Source of the DNA: Tanypteryx hageni
Lineage: Eukaryota; Arthropoda; Insecta; Odonata; Petaluridae
Direction of reading: 5' to 3'
NCBI GenBank assembly: GCA_028673005.1
Contig: CM054113.1
Span: 170,579,837-170,643,836, forward strand
Length of the DNA stretch: 64,000 bases
Position 1 is the stretch's first letter, and every line of letters starts with the position of its first letter. The position numbers and the translations under genes are program-made. This document shows positions 24,836-35,065 of the stretch, piece by piece. Below the pieces are notes generated by a model. That model had not been told where the DNA came from. It was given only the letters and a program-made list of their open reading frames with translations, and made no database searches.

Positions 24836-25310
24836 GAAGTCGTAAAAAAGACAAAGGTGCACAGTAAGAGAGGGAGAGAGAGAGAGAGAAAGTGCGACAG
24901 AGAGGAGAAAGAAGAGAGAGGTTTTTGCGAGAGGTTGGGTAAAGGGGAAGAGATGTCGGCGGTATAGTGGGCGTTGCTAAGAGCTTTAACGATAATGAGA
25001 TTAGAATGAACCGAGCGGAGGGTTAGAGGGAGAGAGAGAAGATGGAAAAAGAGGTAAGGTTCGAAATAAATGGCGGGAGGGAGAGAGAGAGAGGAAAAAG
25101 GGAGAGTGAGAAAATAGGAAAAGAGAGGAACGGCAGGAGTCTTGGATGAACGGAGATAGGAAGATATCCCTACGGACAAAACCTGCAAGAGGAAAAGCGG
25201 AGAGAAAAGATAGGGGAACGTAGGAGGAAGTGTCTCCGGACGAATTCTTGCGATAAAAAAGAAGAGAGGGAACGGAAAGAGAGGAGAGGCGGAGATGAAA
25301 GATGAGGGTT
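24836..25310. repeat. GA-rich island
   Basis: Purine-rich on the plus strand over about 470 bp, with GAGAGAGAGAGAGA near 24873 and 25084. Overlapping minus-strand ORFs (Ser/Leu/Phe-rich) are artefacts. Confidence 0.6.
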
Positions 25311-27295
25311 TTTTGGAACCGGAAAGAATTAATTGAATGCGTAACTGAGCGCTCGGAGAAAAGTAATGGTTTGAAGAAGGGGCTTGACATTTTTGAGGAA
25401 CTTTTTGGAACCTTTTTAGTGGGGTGGTTTGGACAAGGACACGCGGACGACAAAGGACGGCTCTCTTGCGCTTATTTAATTGCGATTTTTTTAAAGTCCT
25501 TCAGGCGGAGCCGCTGGATCGTTTGGGATACTGTTTGTTGATGTTTTTTGTTACTAAATTCTTCGTCGTCGCTTACTGATTTTTTAATCACTGCATCTTT
25601 CCAAGGAGGGTTACTTTTTATGCTTCAGTTGGACTCTAAACAATGTATTGTGTAAACATTTAAATAAGCATCGGCGACCAATATGACCTGGATAATATGG
25701 AGTACACTTGATTAATGATTTGCCCCCTATGAGTAAATGTAATAATACGAGAAATTTTCCACATTAAAACTGTTTTGCTTTATCTTTCCATCTTATCTCA
25801 CGTAGGATACCTTCTCTTCCTATTGTAACAAAAATTGCGTGATTTTCAAAAGCCGTGACTTAATAAAATCTGTAAATTATTAAAATAATTCAATTTCACC
25901 AGCACAATATCCTTTCAAAATTTTCCATCGGAAATTTAACCAGCTAATACAGTTATCTGATCAACGACAACGGAATCAATCTCGGAATTCAAAACTTTAT
26001 TCGCATTTTCATCTTCTCGGCTGTTGGAATGGCAGGCGTTTGGAGATAAAGGATATGTAGGTGAATAGAGATCACGTAAAGATGCGGGGAAAAAACTGCG
26101 CGAAATGATGAAAGACTTCAAGCATCAGCATTCAATTATTATTATCATATTTATTCGTATTTTTAGTCATACAAACTCGTCTGTACGTCTTTGGTGGATA
26201 CCGTTATTTGTTCGCGAGTGGCATCAATCTCATCTCTGAAAAATCTCTTCCGTTTCCCCATTGTTTGTTCCTCTCCGCTGAAATAAAAAAATACTCCCCA
26301 TGGCCCCACTCCGCCCCTCTAAAACCAAGTCCACACCCATCTATCCCTTCTGATGCCCACACCGCACCTTCTATCCATCCTTAACATAAAACTCTACCGC
26401 AACTAAATGCAACCTCGGGAAAAATAATTATCCTCTTCTTATCCAAAAGCGATTGTCGGAACTAAAAACAGTCTTTCTTCGTTCCGAAATTTTTTTCCAA
26501 TCACAAAGTCCCCCTCACATTTCTTTTCGTTTTAGCTATATTTTTCTGTCAAATCATTTCCCTTTTCAGGAATTCTCGGCAAAGGGTATGAGCTTGTCAT
26601 GAGAAGTCGATTATCTTTTAGTGTGATTATTCGATTATACGCGCATTCCAAAGATTTTTTAAAACTTAAAAATTTTATGGCCCGAATTCATTTTGTCTTC
26701 CTCTAGCATTCAATTATTACAGGTATGGCTCCATAAAAATTGTAGTATCAGAACTTTATTACTCTAAAATTTTGTGGCAAGTTTAAGAAAAATGAGAAAA
26801 TACATGACAAAAATAGAAACGTTTTAGGGAAGTGATAATATTATATTCGAGTTAACCGAAATCCTATTTATTTAAGTCTGATTCTGAACAATTAAACTAC
26901 ATGTGTATTAGCTTTTATGAATGCGTATTGTAACATGTGAGTGTGCGTGATTGTGTGTATACCTACATTTATTCACTTACGCAGGTTCGCCCAAATAAGT
27001 CCACATAAATTTTGTTTTTCTATTTCATTTCCTATATCCCCGTTCGACGGCATCCCTTTGACATCAACACAAAAATTTCCATAAAAATAATCAATCATTC
27101 AAGGCAATTCATTAATAACTCGCCTCGCTTACTGCAGTTAAGACGTCAAACAATTCTCTCCCCAATCCAGTGTTTATTCTACCGTTATCCATTTCAGGCT
27201 GATCCTCTCTCACCCCTTCTCTAGCTTCTCGTGAAACTCTCCTCCCTTTCTCTCTCTCTGACTTTTTATATTTCTTTCTCCTTTGCCTCTTCATT

Positions 27296-27298
<3 letters not shown>
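25311..27298. other. Spacer, no gene seen
   Basis: Nearly 2 kb of AT-rich sequence without a recognisable coding segment or repeat. A short CT-rich stretch occurs at 27205-27290. Confidence 0.5.

Positions 27299-27330
<32 letters not shown>
27299..27330. repeat. (AT)n microsatellite
   Basis: About 16 AT dinucleotides. Confidence 0.95.
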
Positions 27331-27336
<6 letters not shown>

Positions 27337-27581
27337 CTGTAAGCCGTATTTTTGTAACTGAAATTGTGAGAGAACGGTAGCACTTCAGAGACGCGTACGA
27401 GGGTTCATTCGAAAGCTTACAGCTGTGTGGGGCCGGGAAAATTATTGGGAGTAAAGAAAAAAGAGAAAAAGAAATGGAAGAGGAAGAATTAAATAATCGA
27501 TAGTAACCAATTATAACATCGAATTAAGATGTTATTTTTTATATTCATTTATACTTTTATTCTATTATAGTTATTATATCT

Positions 27582-29373
27582 AGAGAAAATTGGCTAAAAG
27601 GAAAATGTGATGAAATAGAACAAATGGAGAAATTAGGACGGTACGATATGATGTACGCTAAGGCACTGGAATTAGAAGATAAGAAGTCTAATGGAATTTG
27701 TGGTAAAGGAATTATGAATACGGATGGGAAGATAGTCTCAGAAACAAAGGATGTAGCACAGGTATGGGAAGAATACATTAAGGAATTATACAGCAAACAG
27801 ACAGGAGCGGCAAAAATAGAACTGGAAAATGAGGAAAACATTGAAGAAGACAACTTAGGACCAAGTATTATGGAGAGCGAAGTAGAAAAAGCGATAGTGG
27901 AACTTAAGAAGGGGAAAGCCACGGGCAGCGATGGAATACCGGCTGAGATACTTAAAGTCATAGGATCAGAAGGACTAAAAGCGATCACGAAATTAATTAA
28001 TAAGATTTACGACACGGGAGAGTGGCCTCAGGATTTCCTAGAAGTAACAATGATCCCTCTAAAGAAGAAGCCAAAGGCAATGCAGTGTAAAGATTACAGA
28101 ACTATAAGCCTTCTGTCACACACATCGAAGATCATCACGAGGATTCTTAATAAAAGGCTGGAGAAAAAGGCAGAAGAAATAATAGGGGAAGATCAATTCG
28201 GTTTCAGAAAAGGACGAGGAACTAGAGATGCTATAGGAGTAGTTAGAATCATATCAGAAAGGGCAATAGAATACAGTCAAGATATCTGCGCATGTTTCGT
28301 AGACTGGCAGAAGGCCTTTGATAGAGTAAATTGGGTAAAGTTGATGAAGATATTAAAGGATATAGGTGTAGACTGGAAAGACAGGAGACTGATTAGGAAT
28401 CTATATGAGAATCAAGTTGTAAAGGTCAGGTTTGAGAATGTGGACACCTGCGGAATAAATATCGGTAGAGGAGTAAGACAAGGCTGCTGCCTATCGCCAA
28501 CCCTATTCAATATATATGGAGAAAGTCTAATGCAAGAAGCTTTAGAAGGCACAGGGGATTTCAAAATTGGAGGAAGGATTATAAGAACAGTAAAATACGC
28601 AGATGATCAAGTACTTCTAGCAAGAAAGGAAGAGGAGCTACAAAAAATGATAAATAGACTAGTGATAACAGGTAGAAAATACGGTATGGAAATAAATACA
28701 GAAAAATCCAAGGTCATTCGAATATCGGGTAAAGAAGAGAATCTGAACATAACTATTGGGGGAAAGCCATTAGAACAAGTTTCAGAATATAAATACCTTG
28801 GAAGTATCATAACACGAGAGGCAAAATGTACGGATGAGATCAAAACTAGAATAGGAAAAGCAAAAGCGGCTTTCAGGAGAAAGAAACAACTACTTACAGG
28901 GAATATAAGGGAAGATATCCGCAAGAAGTTGATAAAATGCTACGTATGGAGTATAGCATTGTATGGGGCAGAAACATGGACGCTAAGGAAAAATGACATC
29001 AAATACTTGGAAAGCTTTGAAATGTGGACTTGGAGGAGAATGCTGAAGATAAAATGGACAGATAGGATGAAAAACGATGAAGTGCTACGAAGAATAGGAG
29101 AGAAGCGAATGATTATACAGACTATCAGAAAGAGGAAGGCTAACTGGGTTGGACATTACCTGAGGAGAGAGAGTATGATTAAAGACGTGTTAGAAGGAAA
29201 ACTAGATGGGAAAAGGGAAAGAGGCAGGAAAAGGTTTCAGCTGATAGACGATTTGAAAGGGAAAGAGAGTTATCAAGATATAAAGAGGACAGCGGAAAAT
29301 AGGAGTATATGGAGAACCAGGTTTAACCATGAATAATCACGGACCTGTCTACGGACAGACTACCTATGATGAT
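27582..29373 (+). mobile_element. 5'-truncated RTE-like LINE
   Basis: Protein similarity starts about 27582, inside the linker between endonuclease and reverse transcriptase, and runs to the stop at 29336. A very short 3' UTR of about 30 bp ends in a TGATGATGATGATGAT-type repeat at about 29367. A tiny 3' UTR with a microsatellite-like tail is typical of RTE elements. No endonuclease domain lies upstream: that sequence is (AT)n and purine-rich spacer. No clear target duplication was found. Confidence 0.75.
27624..29336 (+). CDS. RTE-like reverse transcriptase (intact ORF)
   Basis: 570 codons from an ATG, no internal stop. The frame is open for a further ~95 bp upstream, and RENWLKGKCDEIEQ before the ATG looks like part of the same protein, so this ATG is probably internal to the original ORF. 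RT signatures are in order: fingers and FGFRKGRGTRDA (residues 192-203), motif A VDWQKAFD (226-233, catalytic D227), GVRQGCCLSP (283-292), and the YADD box (325-328) with both Asp residues. The thumb begins around YKYLGSII (389-396). The C-terminal domain has WTLRKND and FEMWTWRRML. It ends at residue 570, consistent with RTE/BovB-type proteins after removal of the N-terminal endonuclease. The enzyme would copy its own RNA at a nicked target in the nucleus, but without the endonuclease it could not nick DNA itself. Expression is unknown. Confidence 0.85.
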   Translation: MEKLGRYDMMYAKALELEDKKSNGICGKGIMNTDGKIVSETKDVAQVWEEYIKELYSKQTGAAKIELENEENIEEDNLGPSIMESEVEKAIVELKKGKATGSDGIPAEILKVIGSEGLKAITKLINKIYDTGEWPQDFLEVTMIPLKKKPKAMQCKDYRTISLLSHTSKIITRILNKRLEKKAEEIIGEDQFGFRKGRGTRDAIGVVRIISERAIEYSQDICACFVDWQKAFDRVNWVKLMKILKDIGVDWKDRRLIRNLYENQVVKVRFENVDTCGINIGRGVRQGCCLSPTLFNIYGESLMQEALEGTGDFKIGGRIIRTVKYADDQVLLARKEEELQKMINRLVITGRKYGMEINTEKSKVIRISGKEENLNITIGGKPLEQVSEYKYLGSIITREAKCTDEIKTRIGKAKAAFRRKKQLLTGNIREDIRKKLIKCYVWSIALYGAETWTLRKNDIKYLESFEMWTWRRMLKIKWTDRMKNDEVLRRIGEKRMIIQTIRKRKANWVGHYLRRESMIKDVLEGKLDGKRERGRKRFQLIDDLKGKESYQDIKRTAENRSIWRTRFNHE

Positions 29374-29544
29374 GATGATCTTTTCTTTATCTTCGTTTTT
29401 TATTTTATATCGTATTATGTATGTATTGTGTAATTATTATAATTATATAACATTTATACATGAAATTATGATTATTTCAAATATTATAATTTATTAATCT
29501 GTTCCCCTCAGTTTCTTGCAGCATTATCTGCAACCAGCAATTAG

Positions 29545-29550
<6 letters not shown>

Positions 29551-29616
<66 letters not shown>
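29551..29616. repeat. (TA)n microsatellite, left of palindrome
   Basis: About 33 TA dinucleotides. It is separated from the inverted repeat by about 30 bp of unique sequence. Confidence 0.95.
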
Positions 29617-29617
<1 letters not shown>

Positions 29618-29647
29618 CAACTTACGGAAAAGGAAAGGTAAAATGAA

Positions 29648-29965
29648 TATATGGATGTCAACAAGGTGTTGGGATGAGGAAACCCAGTGAGCACTCACCA
29701 ATCAGACGACTTCAGGTTGGCGAGGCCCCGGGGATGTCGAAGCGACACACGTAAAATAACACAAAAACACAGAAACATCACAAACGTAAAGCTTTCGGAA
29801 CTACTCCTTCTTCAGCTAGAGAGAGAACGTTTACGTTTGTGATGTTTCTGTGTTTTTGTGTTATTTTACGTGTGTCGCTTCGACATCCCCGGGGCCTCGC
29901 CAACCTGAAGTCGTCTGATTGGTGAGTGCTCACTGGGTTTCCTCATCCCAACACCTTGTTGACAT

Positions 29966-29972
<7 letters not shown>
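29648..29972. repeat. Perfect 143-bp inverted repeat with 39-bp spacer
   Basis: The left arm (29648-29790) and right arm (29830-29972) are exact reverse complements over 143 bp on direct comparison. The spacer, read on the minus strand, contains CTGAAGAAGG, then a 3-bp hairpin and CCGAAAGC. This resembles a weak hammerhead-ribozyme core of the kind found in Penelope-like elements. The outer tip of the right arm merges into (TA)n. As RNA or single-stranded DNA it would form a very stable hairpin. Perfect arms imply recent origin or ongoing homogenisation. Confidence 0.9.

Positions 29973-30025
<53 letters not shown>
29973..30025. repeat. (TA)n microsatellite, right of palindrome
   Basis: About 26 TA dinucleotides directly continuing the right arm of the inverted repeat. 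Confidence 0.95.
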
Positions 30026-30027
<2 letters not shown>

Positions 30028-30574
30028 CATTATATTCACTTCTCTTTTCCTCTCAGTCTCTCTCATTTTCCTTTAATTAATCGACTTTCTTGGAACGAAT
30101 TCGTCATGGAGAAGGCCACGTGGACGTTAAAATAATCTTTCTCTCTAAAAGAATTTTAAAAAGAGGTGGAGGAACGTTTTGGCTATTTATTTATTTTTTC
30201 GCAATTAGTGGCATTCTTTTGTAAAGTATAGGAGTCGTATTTCAAAGATAACTGCGCCTTAATATGATAGGGATTATGGACAGGCGAGATACGAAAGGAG
30301 TCAAATGTCGTTTTTTTAGATAGAGTCAAATCGAGGAACGTTACCAATCGATGCTATGAATCTGTTGTCGGATTTTATTATATTGATATAAGTTGTTATG
30401 TAAATCTAAAAGATGGCATTTAATGCAGTAATGATTTTGGAATTATTTATAGGTATTTATGAAAAGGAGTATATGATAAAGTATAAACGACGTGTTGCTA
30501 TTCACAAAATACGGATACACGATTCATTTTCAAAATATAGTATACTAGAAGACAAGCTGTTCTTTGCCCGGGTT
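30026..30574. other. Spacer, no gene seen
   Basis: A short ORF at 30413-30652 runs into the tRNA-like repeat and has no recognisable domain. Confidence 0.5.
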
Positions 30575-30690
30575 ATTATTGAAACGAGAAAAAATTCTGC
30601 TATGACCGGGAACCGAAGCGTTCAACTTGCCGGGCTGATATTCTACCACTGAACTATCGGAGCAGATTATGTCTTCCATTTATGAACGTG
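30575..30690 (-). repeat. tRNA-like dispersed repeat, copy 1
   Basis: On the minus strand CGATAGTTCAGTGGTAGAAT resembles a tRNA A-box region. A degenerate B-box-like GGTTCCCGG follows at the right distance. Similarity to the copy at 35.85 kb extends on both sides of the tRNA-like part. Not a functional tRNA: the acceptor stem does not pair. Confidence 0.6.
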
Positions 30691-30862
30691 GAAGTTCTCT
30701 TAGTTGGGCCCGAGTTAGCCAAGCTAGTATCAACCAGCCCCAATGGATATCCTTCAAGAAATATATCGAAAAAAACTTCTCCCTCTCAAATGGCGATATT
30801 GCAAAGCTATAAATTGATGAAATAAAGTTAAGTTAAAGTTTCTGAACGCGGATGTTATCTTA
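30679..30862. repeat. Diverged duplicate preserving an empty insertion site
   Basis: The segments beginning at 30679 and 30839 are similar: GAACGTGGAAGTTCTCTTAG versus GAACGCGGATGTTATCTTA. The second is interrupted by the Harbinger-like MITE. Its continuation, AGTTGG..CGA..TAG.CAAGCTAG, resumes at 31286. Confidence 0.65.
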
Positions 30863-31283
30863 AGGTATACGTAAACCAACGCGGGACGCGGGAGATAGAG
30901 CGGGAGAGAAAGCGGCGCAGAAAATATTTAGTGAATTTTTATTCTTCCTCTTCTGTTACTCGCAGTAGCCAAATATGAGGAACAGATTTTAAACTTCATT
31001 TATGTTTATTATTTCATTTCATCTCATATTTGATCCTTTCTTCGAATATTTTTGTGGTCGGGGTGTTCGAAATCACATAAAATAGGATGAACTTTAACAA
31101 TTTCCATCAATCGTTCCGTAGACGTCATGATGTTGAACTACTTAGTACACATACGGGAAGCGGGAAAATCGCGCATGCAGCGAAAAGAAATTAAAACGCT
31201 GAAGTCCCGCTTTCCCGCCATATATATTCATCCCGCGCCGCTTCCACTCCCGCTCCCACTCCCCCGTTGGTTTGTGTAGACCT
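30863..31283. mobile_element. PIF/Harbinger-like MITE
   Basis: A 421-bp element has ends AGGTATACGTAAACCAACG (left) and AGGTCTACACAAACCAACG (reverse complement of right), 16 of 19 matching. It is flanked by TTA on both sides (30860-30862, 31284-31286), the 3-bp target duplication expected for this superfamily. The neighbouring duplicate at 30679-30735 shows the uninterrupted site, confirming both boundaries. Subterminal regions are GC-rich with CGGGAG-type repeats. No ORF. Confidence 0.8.
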
Positions 31284-31286
31284 TTA

Positions 31287-32177
31287 GTTGGAACCGAACT
31301 AGACAAGCTAGCATTTATAATCATTATCTTGTAAAGCATCCTTAGGTAGGTAATGATTTTGAAGTCATAAATTTATCTTATTCGACCTCTATAATTTTGA
31401 AAAACATACTGCAAACCCTTTTACAATACTTTCCCATAGACCATGTTGACGGTCTTGCTACTTAGCGAAAGAATATACAAATTATTTCAGTTATTAATCC
31501 TTGAATACGCTATGTAAAACATCATGAGAAAATCAATGTGCACATAAGTGAACTCCGATAACTTTTAGAATTGATCTTGGGCCTTATTAATAGTCATTGC
31601 AAAATAAACCTTTACATGAAATTGAAGACGTTTTTATTCAAAAGGGTAGTCGCTAGGAATTATAGGGATACGTGGTATAAAACACGTTGTTCTTTCGTAT
31701 ATTGTCAAAATAACTGCTTAAATAACATGGAAATTTTGTTTGAAACTGCAAATGGGTACATTACAAATTTTTGTATCATCTAATTTCCGCAACCAACCTT
31801 AAACACTACTTTATTAGGAGACATCCCTGGAGGATTCTGTGAATTTAAAAACTCAACCATGTAATTTACCGCTTCTTTCATATTTGTTACGATGTCCACT
31901 GACAATGAGTTATAAACTGTTTCTCCAGCAAAATATTGCTTTATAAGACGATCATTGAGTGAAGTCCCATTTCATTTTTGGAGGCGAGAATAGCTCATTC
32001 ACATAACCATGAAACTGCCTCAAATGAGAAATTTCCGACTAAATTTTTCATTCCTGTTCACCATATCGCCCAATTTTCCTGGATTGTCAATTTAGCCATT
32101 TATATCCGGAATATCTCCATGACCTATTTGCAATAATAATTCCGCAAATACACCAGCTGTTTTATCCTCTTTTAAAT
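31287..32177. other. AT-rich spacer
   Basis: No gene recognised. ORF 31571-31783 is AT-biased with no known motif. Confidence 0.5.
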
Positions 32178-32179
32178 AT

Positions 32180-32225
32180 GCAGTAGGACCTCGCCGTTCA
32201 CGGCAGTTACGTTCCAGAAAATCTC
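32180..32225. repeat. Solo Tc1/mariner (Tigger-like) terminus
   Basis: CAGTAGGACCTCGCCGTTCA preceded by AT-rich sequence resembles a pogo/Tigger inverted repeat. No partner end was found. Confidence 0.35.
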
Positions 32226-32279
32226 TGCGAACAGCAATGTTAAACGTTTACGGAAAATATACGTCTCTGGATACGAGTA

Positions 32280-32509
32280 TACGTGAGAGAGATAGAATGA
32301 GAAGAAGACATGTAGAGGGAGATAGAGACAGAAGAAGAGAGATGAAGAGAAAAAGACAGATAAAGATATAGATAGATGTAGATAGATAAGTATAGATAGA
32401 TATAGACAAAGAGCTATACATATAAGGAAAGAGATAAGAGGTAGAGAGTTATGGAGAAAGAGATTGATAAAGAAGAAGTATAGGGAGATATAGAAGAAAA
32501 AATATAAAG

Positions 32510-32568
<59 letters not shown>

Positions 32569-33075
32569 ATATATACATAATGGGAGAGAGAATGGGGTGG
32601 GGGCAGATGACATGATAGTGACTGATCCTGGGGAGAAATAGGAGGAAGCAGAGAGAGGAGAGTGGAGGAGGTGAGGTAGCAGTCCTCTTCCTTTGGAAAA
32701 CCAACGGTTCAATGTATCACATTATCACTTTGCTCGAGTGGCTGGAAAGAAGGCGTGGGTGAGATAAAGAGAGGCGGGTCGAGAGGGAGTATGTTTGAGA
32801 GGTGGGGAGGGAAGGCAGAGAGATAGGGAGATTGGGAAGGTGGAGCAAGGAGGTGTGGGAAGGAATTATGCCGCAAGGGAAGGAGGGGAGAGGGTGAAGG
32901 ATTCGAGGGCCCTCGGGCGGAAATGCAATTTCGCGTCTATTGAGGGGAGTTCCACCACTTCCCATTTTACCCACCACTCCCCCGGTTGTCCATACCGCCC
33001 CCTCCCCCTCTTTGCCTCCCTTCCCTCTTTCTCTTCTACAGGACAGATCGCTAGAGGTGGATATTAACTTTTTCT
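32280..33075. repeat. GA-rich island with (TA)n and (GA)n
   Basis: GATA/GAGA-rich 32280-32500, a (TA)n run at 32510-32530, a (GA)n run at 32531-32564, GA-rich 32760-32900, then CT-rich 32950-33050. ORFs across it are compositional. Confidence 0.75.
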
Positions 33076-33660
33076 CTCCCAATTTTCCTGCTCTCTCATG
33101 TCCACTGCACTCCTCATAACATGGTACACTATCGTACACACACACAATCCTATCTCCGGTCTACCCTTTCGTTTTCGTATTCCGCCTTTATACCTATTAT
33201 CCGTTTAACATACCTTCGGTATTAAATTTCTCTCCGCCTTCCTTTTTTTTGTTTTCATGCACACGTCCTACTCATTGCTAAGTATTCTTTTCTTGTCTCA
33301 TTACAATAAATGATTTCGCTTGTTTATTTTCAGCTCTCATATCATTTTCTAAGCGCCTTTCCTTATTAAGTATTTGAACTTCACTTTTGAAAGAATCATT
33401 GTCTGCTTCTCGTTCAATCGCTCTATCTTTCTTCTTTTCTCCTTGACCACATTATTTACTTTTCTATGTAGTTAATAATGCGGGTTTTTCAAGGTGGTTT
33501 TTATTATACGCGGTTAAATAAATGTAACACTTATTTGCCAATCACGTATAAAATTTAATTTTACGCATTTCTGAATAGGGCGCGAACCATATTTTACGTG
33601 TGTATGTGACGTGAGAAATCTATATAGCCTCTATTATTACTTGATTTTTTCCGTGGAGTA
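33076..33660. other. AT-rich spacer
   Basis: Nothing identifiable. Confidence 0.5.
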
Positions 33661-33664
33661 TTAA

Positions 33665-34183
33665 ATTTGGAGAAAGCTGTCATAAGGTTTGCCAAGATCT
33701 GAGAATCTCAGGTCAATGGTACAATGGGAGGGGAAACGTTGGAACAGGTGCAATACTTTCCTTATTTAGGCAATATTCTAATTCAGGATGGCAGAAGCAC
33801 CTAAGAGATAGGGGTAAGAATAGGAAGAACAAAGGAGGCATTTATGAGACAATGAGAGTTGTTGACAGAATTTTTGAATAAAGATAACAACACATAGATG
33901 ATCGGGTTAGCGCTCACAATGCTTTGACGTCCCTGAAGGCAGCCCGGTTCACCGGAAACTCGGGCCGGCCCTGATTAGAATAATAAAGGAAAAACAGAAA
34001 AAACGGATAGAACAAATTTTGGTAGGTAACGGTCTGCTGAAAGCAGTCATAGAATGGAGGATGGTAGGAAAGAGAGAAAAGGGAAGAAGAGAAGCATCAA
34101 AAGAAGGAGATAGTATGAGTAGATGGAGAGAAAGGCAGATAGAGTTGGGTGAGCCAAAAACCTACCGAAAAGTAAAATAACTA
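33665..34183 (+). pseudogene. Decayed RTE-like LINE relic (C-terminal part)
   Basis: From 33725 the plus strand reads GGETLEQVQYFPYLGNILIQ, closely matching residues 379-397 of the intact ORF at 27.6 kb. After one stop it continues EIGVRIGRTKEAFMRQ, and after another stop ELLTEFLNKD. After an inserted GC-rich piece, 33975-34180 reads like residues 497-555 of the intact copy, with KREKGRR matching KRERGRK. Stops and an internal deletion of about 70 residues make it non-functional. It is better preserved than the relic at 5.9 kb. Confidence 0.7.
33900..33973 (-). mobile_element. hAT-like terminal scrap inside the RTE relic
   Basis: The minus strand begins CAGGGCCGGCCCGAG, a typical hAT-style terminus with a GC-rich self-complementary subterminal region. 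It interrupts the RTE similarity. The opposite end is not recognisable, so boundaries are approximate. Confidence 0.4.
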
Positions 34184-34184
34184 C

Positions 34185-34938
34185 AACTGCCGAATACTTA
34201 ACGTAATACGTTGTTTTGTGCAAATCCAAACATTAGTTTTCACGTCACATTTTCAAAGGAGCGCTAAATATAAAGAAGATGAAGATAAAAGCATAGGAGA
34301 GGTTGGGAAAACATAAAACAAATCAAAAGATAAAAAAATATGATGAGGAGAAAAACGATTTTGCTCAATACTGCCTTTTCCAAGATTGTTACACCCGCGT
34401 TGCGCAGGAGTGAACTATTGTATTTAAAATGTAATTTGAATCAGCTTTAGATTAATTCACACCCTTTTCATTCTTCTTACCAAGAGGTGACCAAATCCTT
34501 TGGTGGTGATATAGATCTATATCCAATTTCACTAGGGACACAAAAGTTCAAAACAACAAGAGAGGAAAGATGCACACAGCATGCGTGCATACATGCGAGG
34601 TAGAGGCGTTCTTTATGCAATTATGCCAAAAAATAAAAATATTTATGCCTTAGTATAATGTCTAAGAACTGAAAAATGATACGCTAGTAGTGATGTAAAG
34701 GAAATATCGAATTTTCGATTCACGTATTTATTTCCTAATCGGTTGAAATTGATAAAACAATCGACAATTATTTAAAACATACCTCACTCGAATATTAGTA
34801 ATCTAATCTTTATGTTCAGGTTAATCCCTCGGAGTAAATTACCCATTTATTTTCACTCACAAATGTTATATATAAGTAAAGAAAATAGACGTATTCGTAT
34901 ATAAGTAATGAGGTCAGGCTTAACTCTGTGGGTGTTAC
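34185..34938. other. AT-rich spacer
   Basis: No gene recognised. Confidence 0.5.
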
Positions 34939-34940
34939 TC

Positions 34941-35056
34941 ATAATGAAAAAATAACTTTTTAGTTTCCACAAATTTTAATTTTAATTGAACACGACCGGT
35001 TTCACTACGATCGTAGCATCATCGTTTGTGGAAACTACAAAGTTATTTTTCATTAT
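34941..35056 (-). repeat. Short palindrome with hammerhead-like core
   Basis: Arms 34941-34973 and 35025-35056 are near-perfect reverse complements (one mismatch plus one length difference). The core on the minus strand reads CGATGATG, a self-complementary CTACGATCGTAG, then TGAAACCGGTCG. This matches the order of hammerhead elements: a CUGAUGA-like box, stem II, then GAAAC. The first box is not canonical, so activity is doubtful. Penelope-like elements are the known arthropod carriers of such motifs. Confidence 0.55.
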
Positions 35057-35065
35057 TAGACGTAT

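Noticed and set aside
27528..27582. TATTCTATTATAG before the RTE ORF as a splice acceptor
   Set aside because: It fits a weak 3' splice site, but the following ORF is a retrotransposon protein and no upstream exon is visible. Chance in AT-rich DNA is more likely.
29477..30135. ORFs with Tyr-Ile repeats near 29.5-30.1 kb
   Set aside because: They are translations of (TA)n, not proteins.
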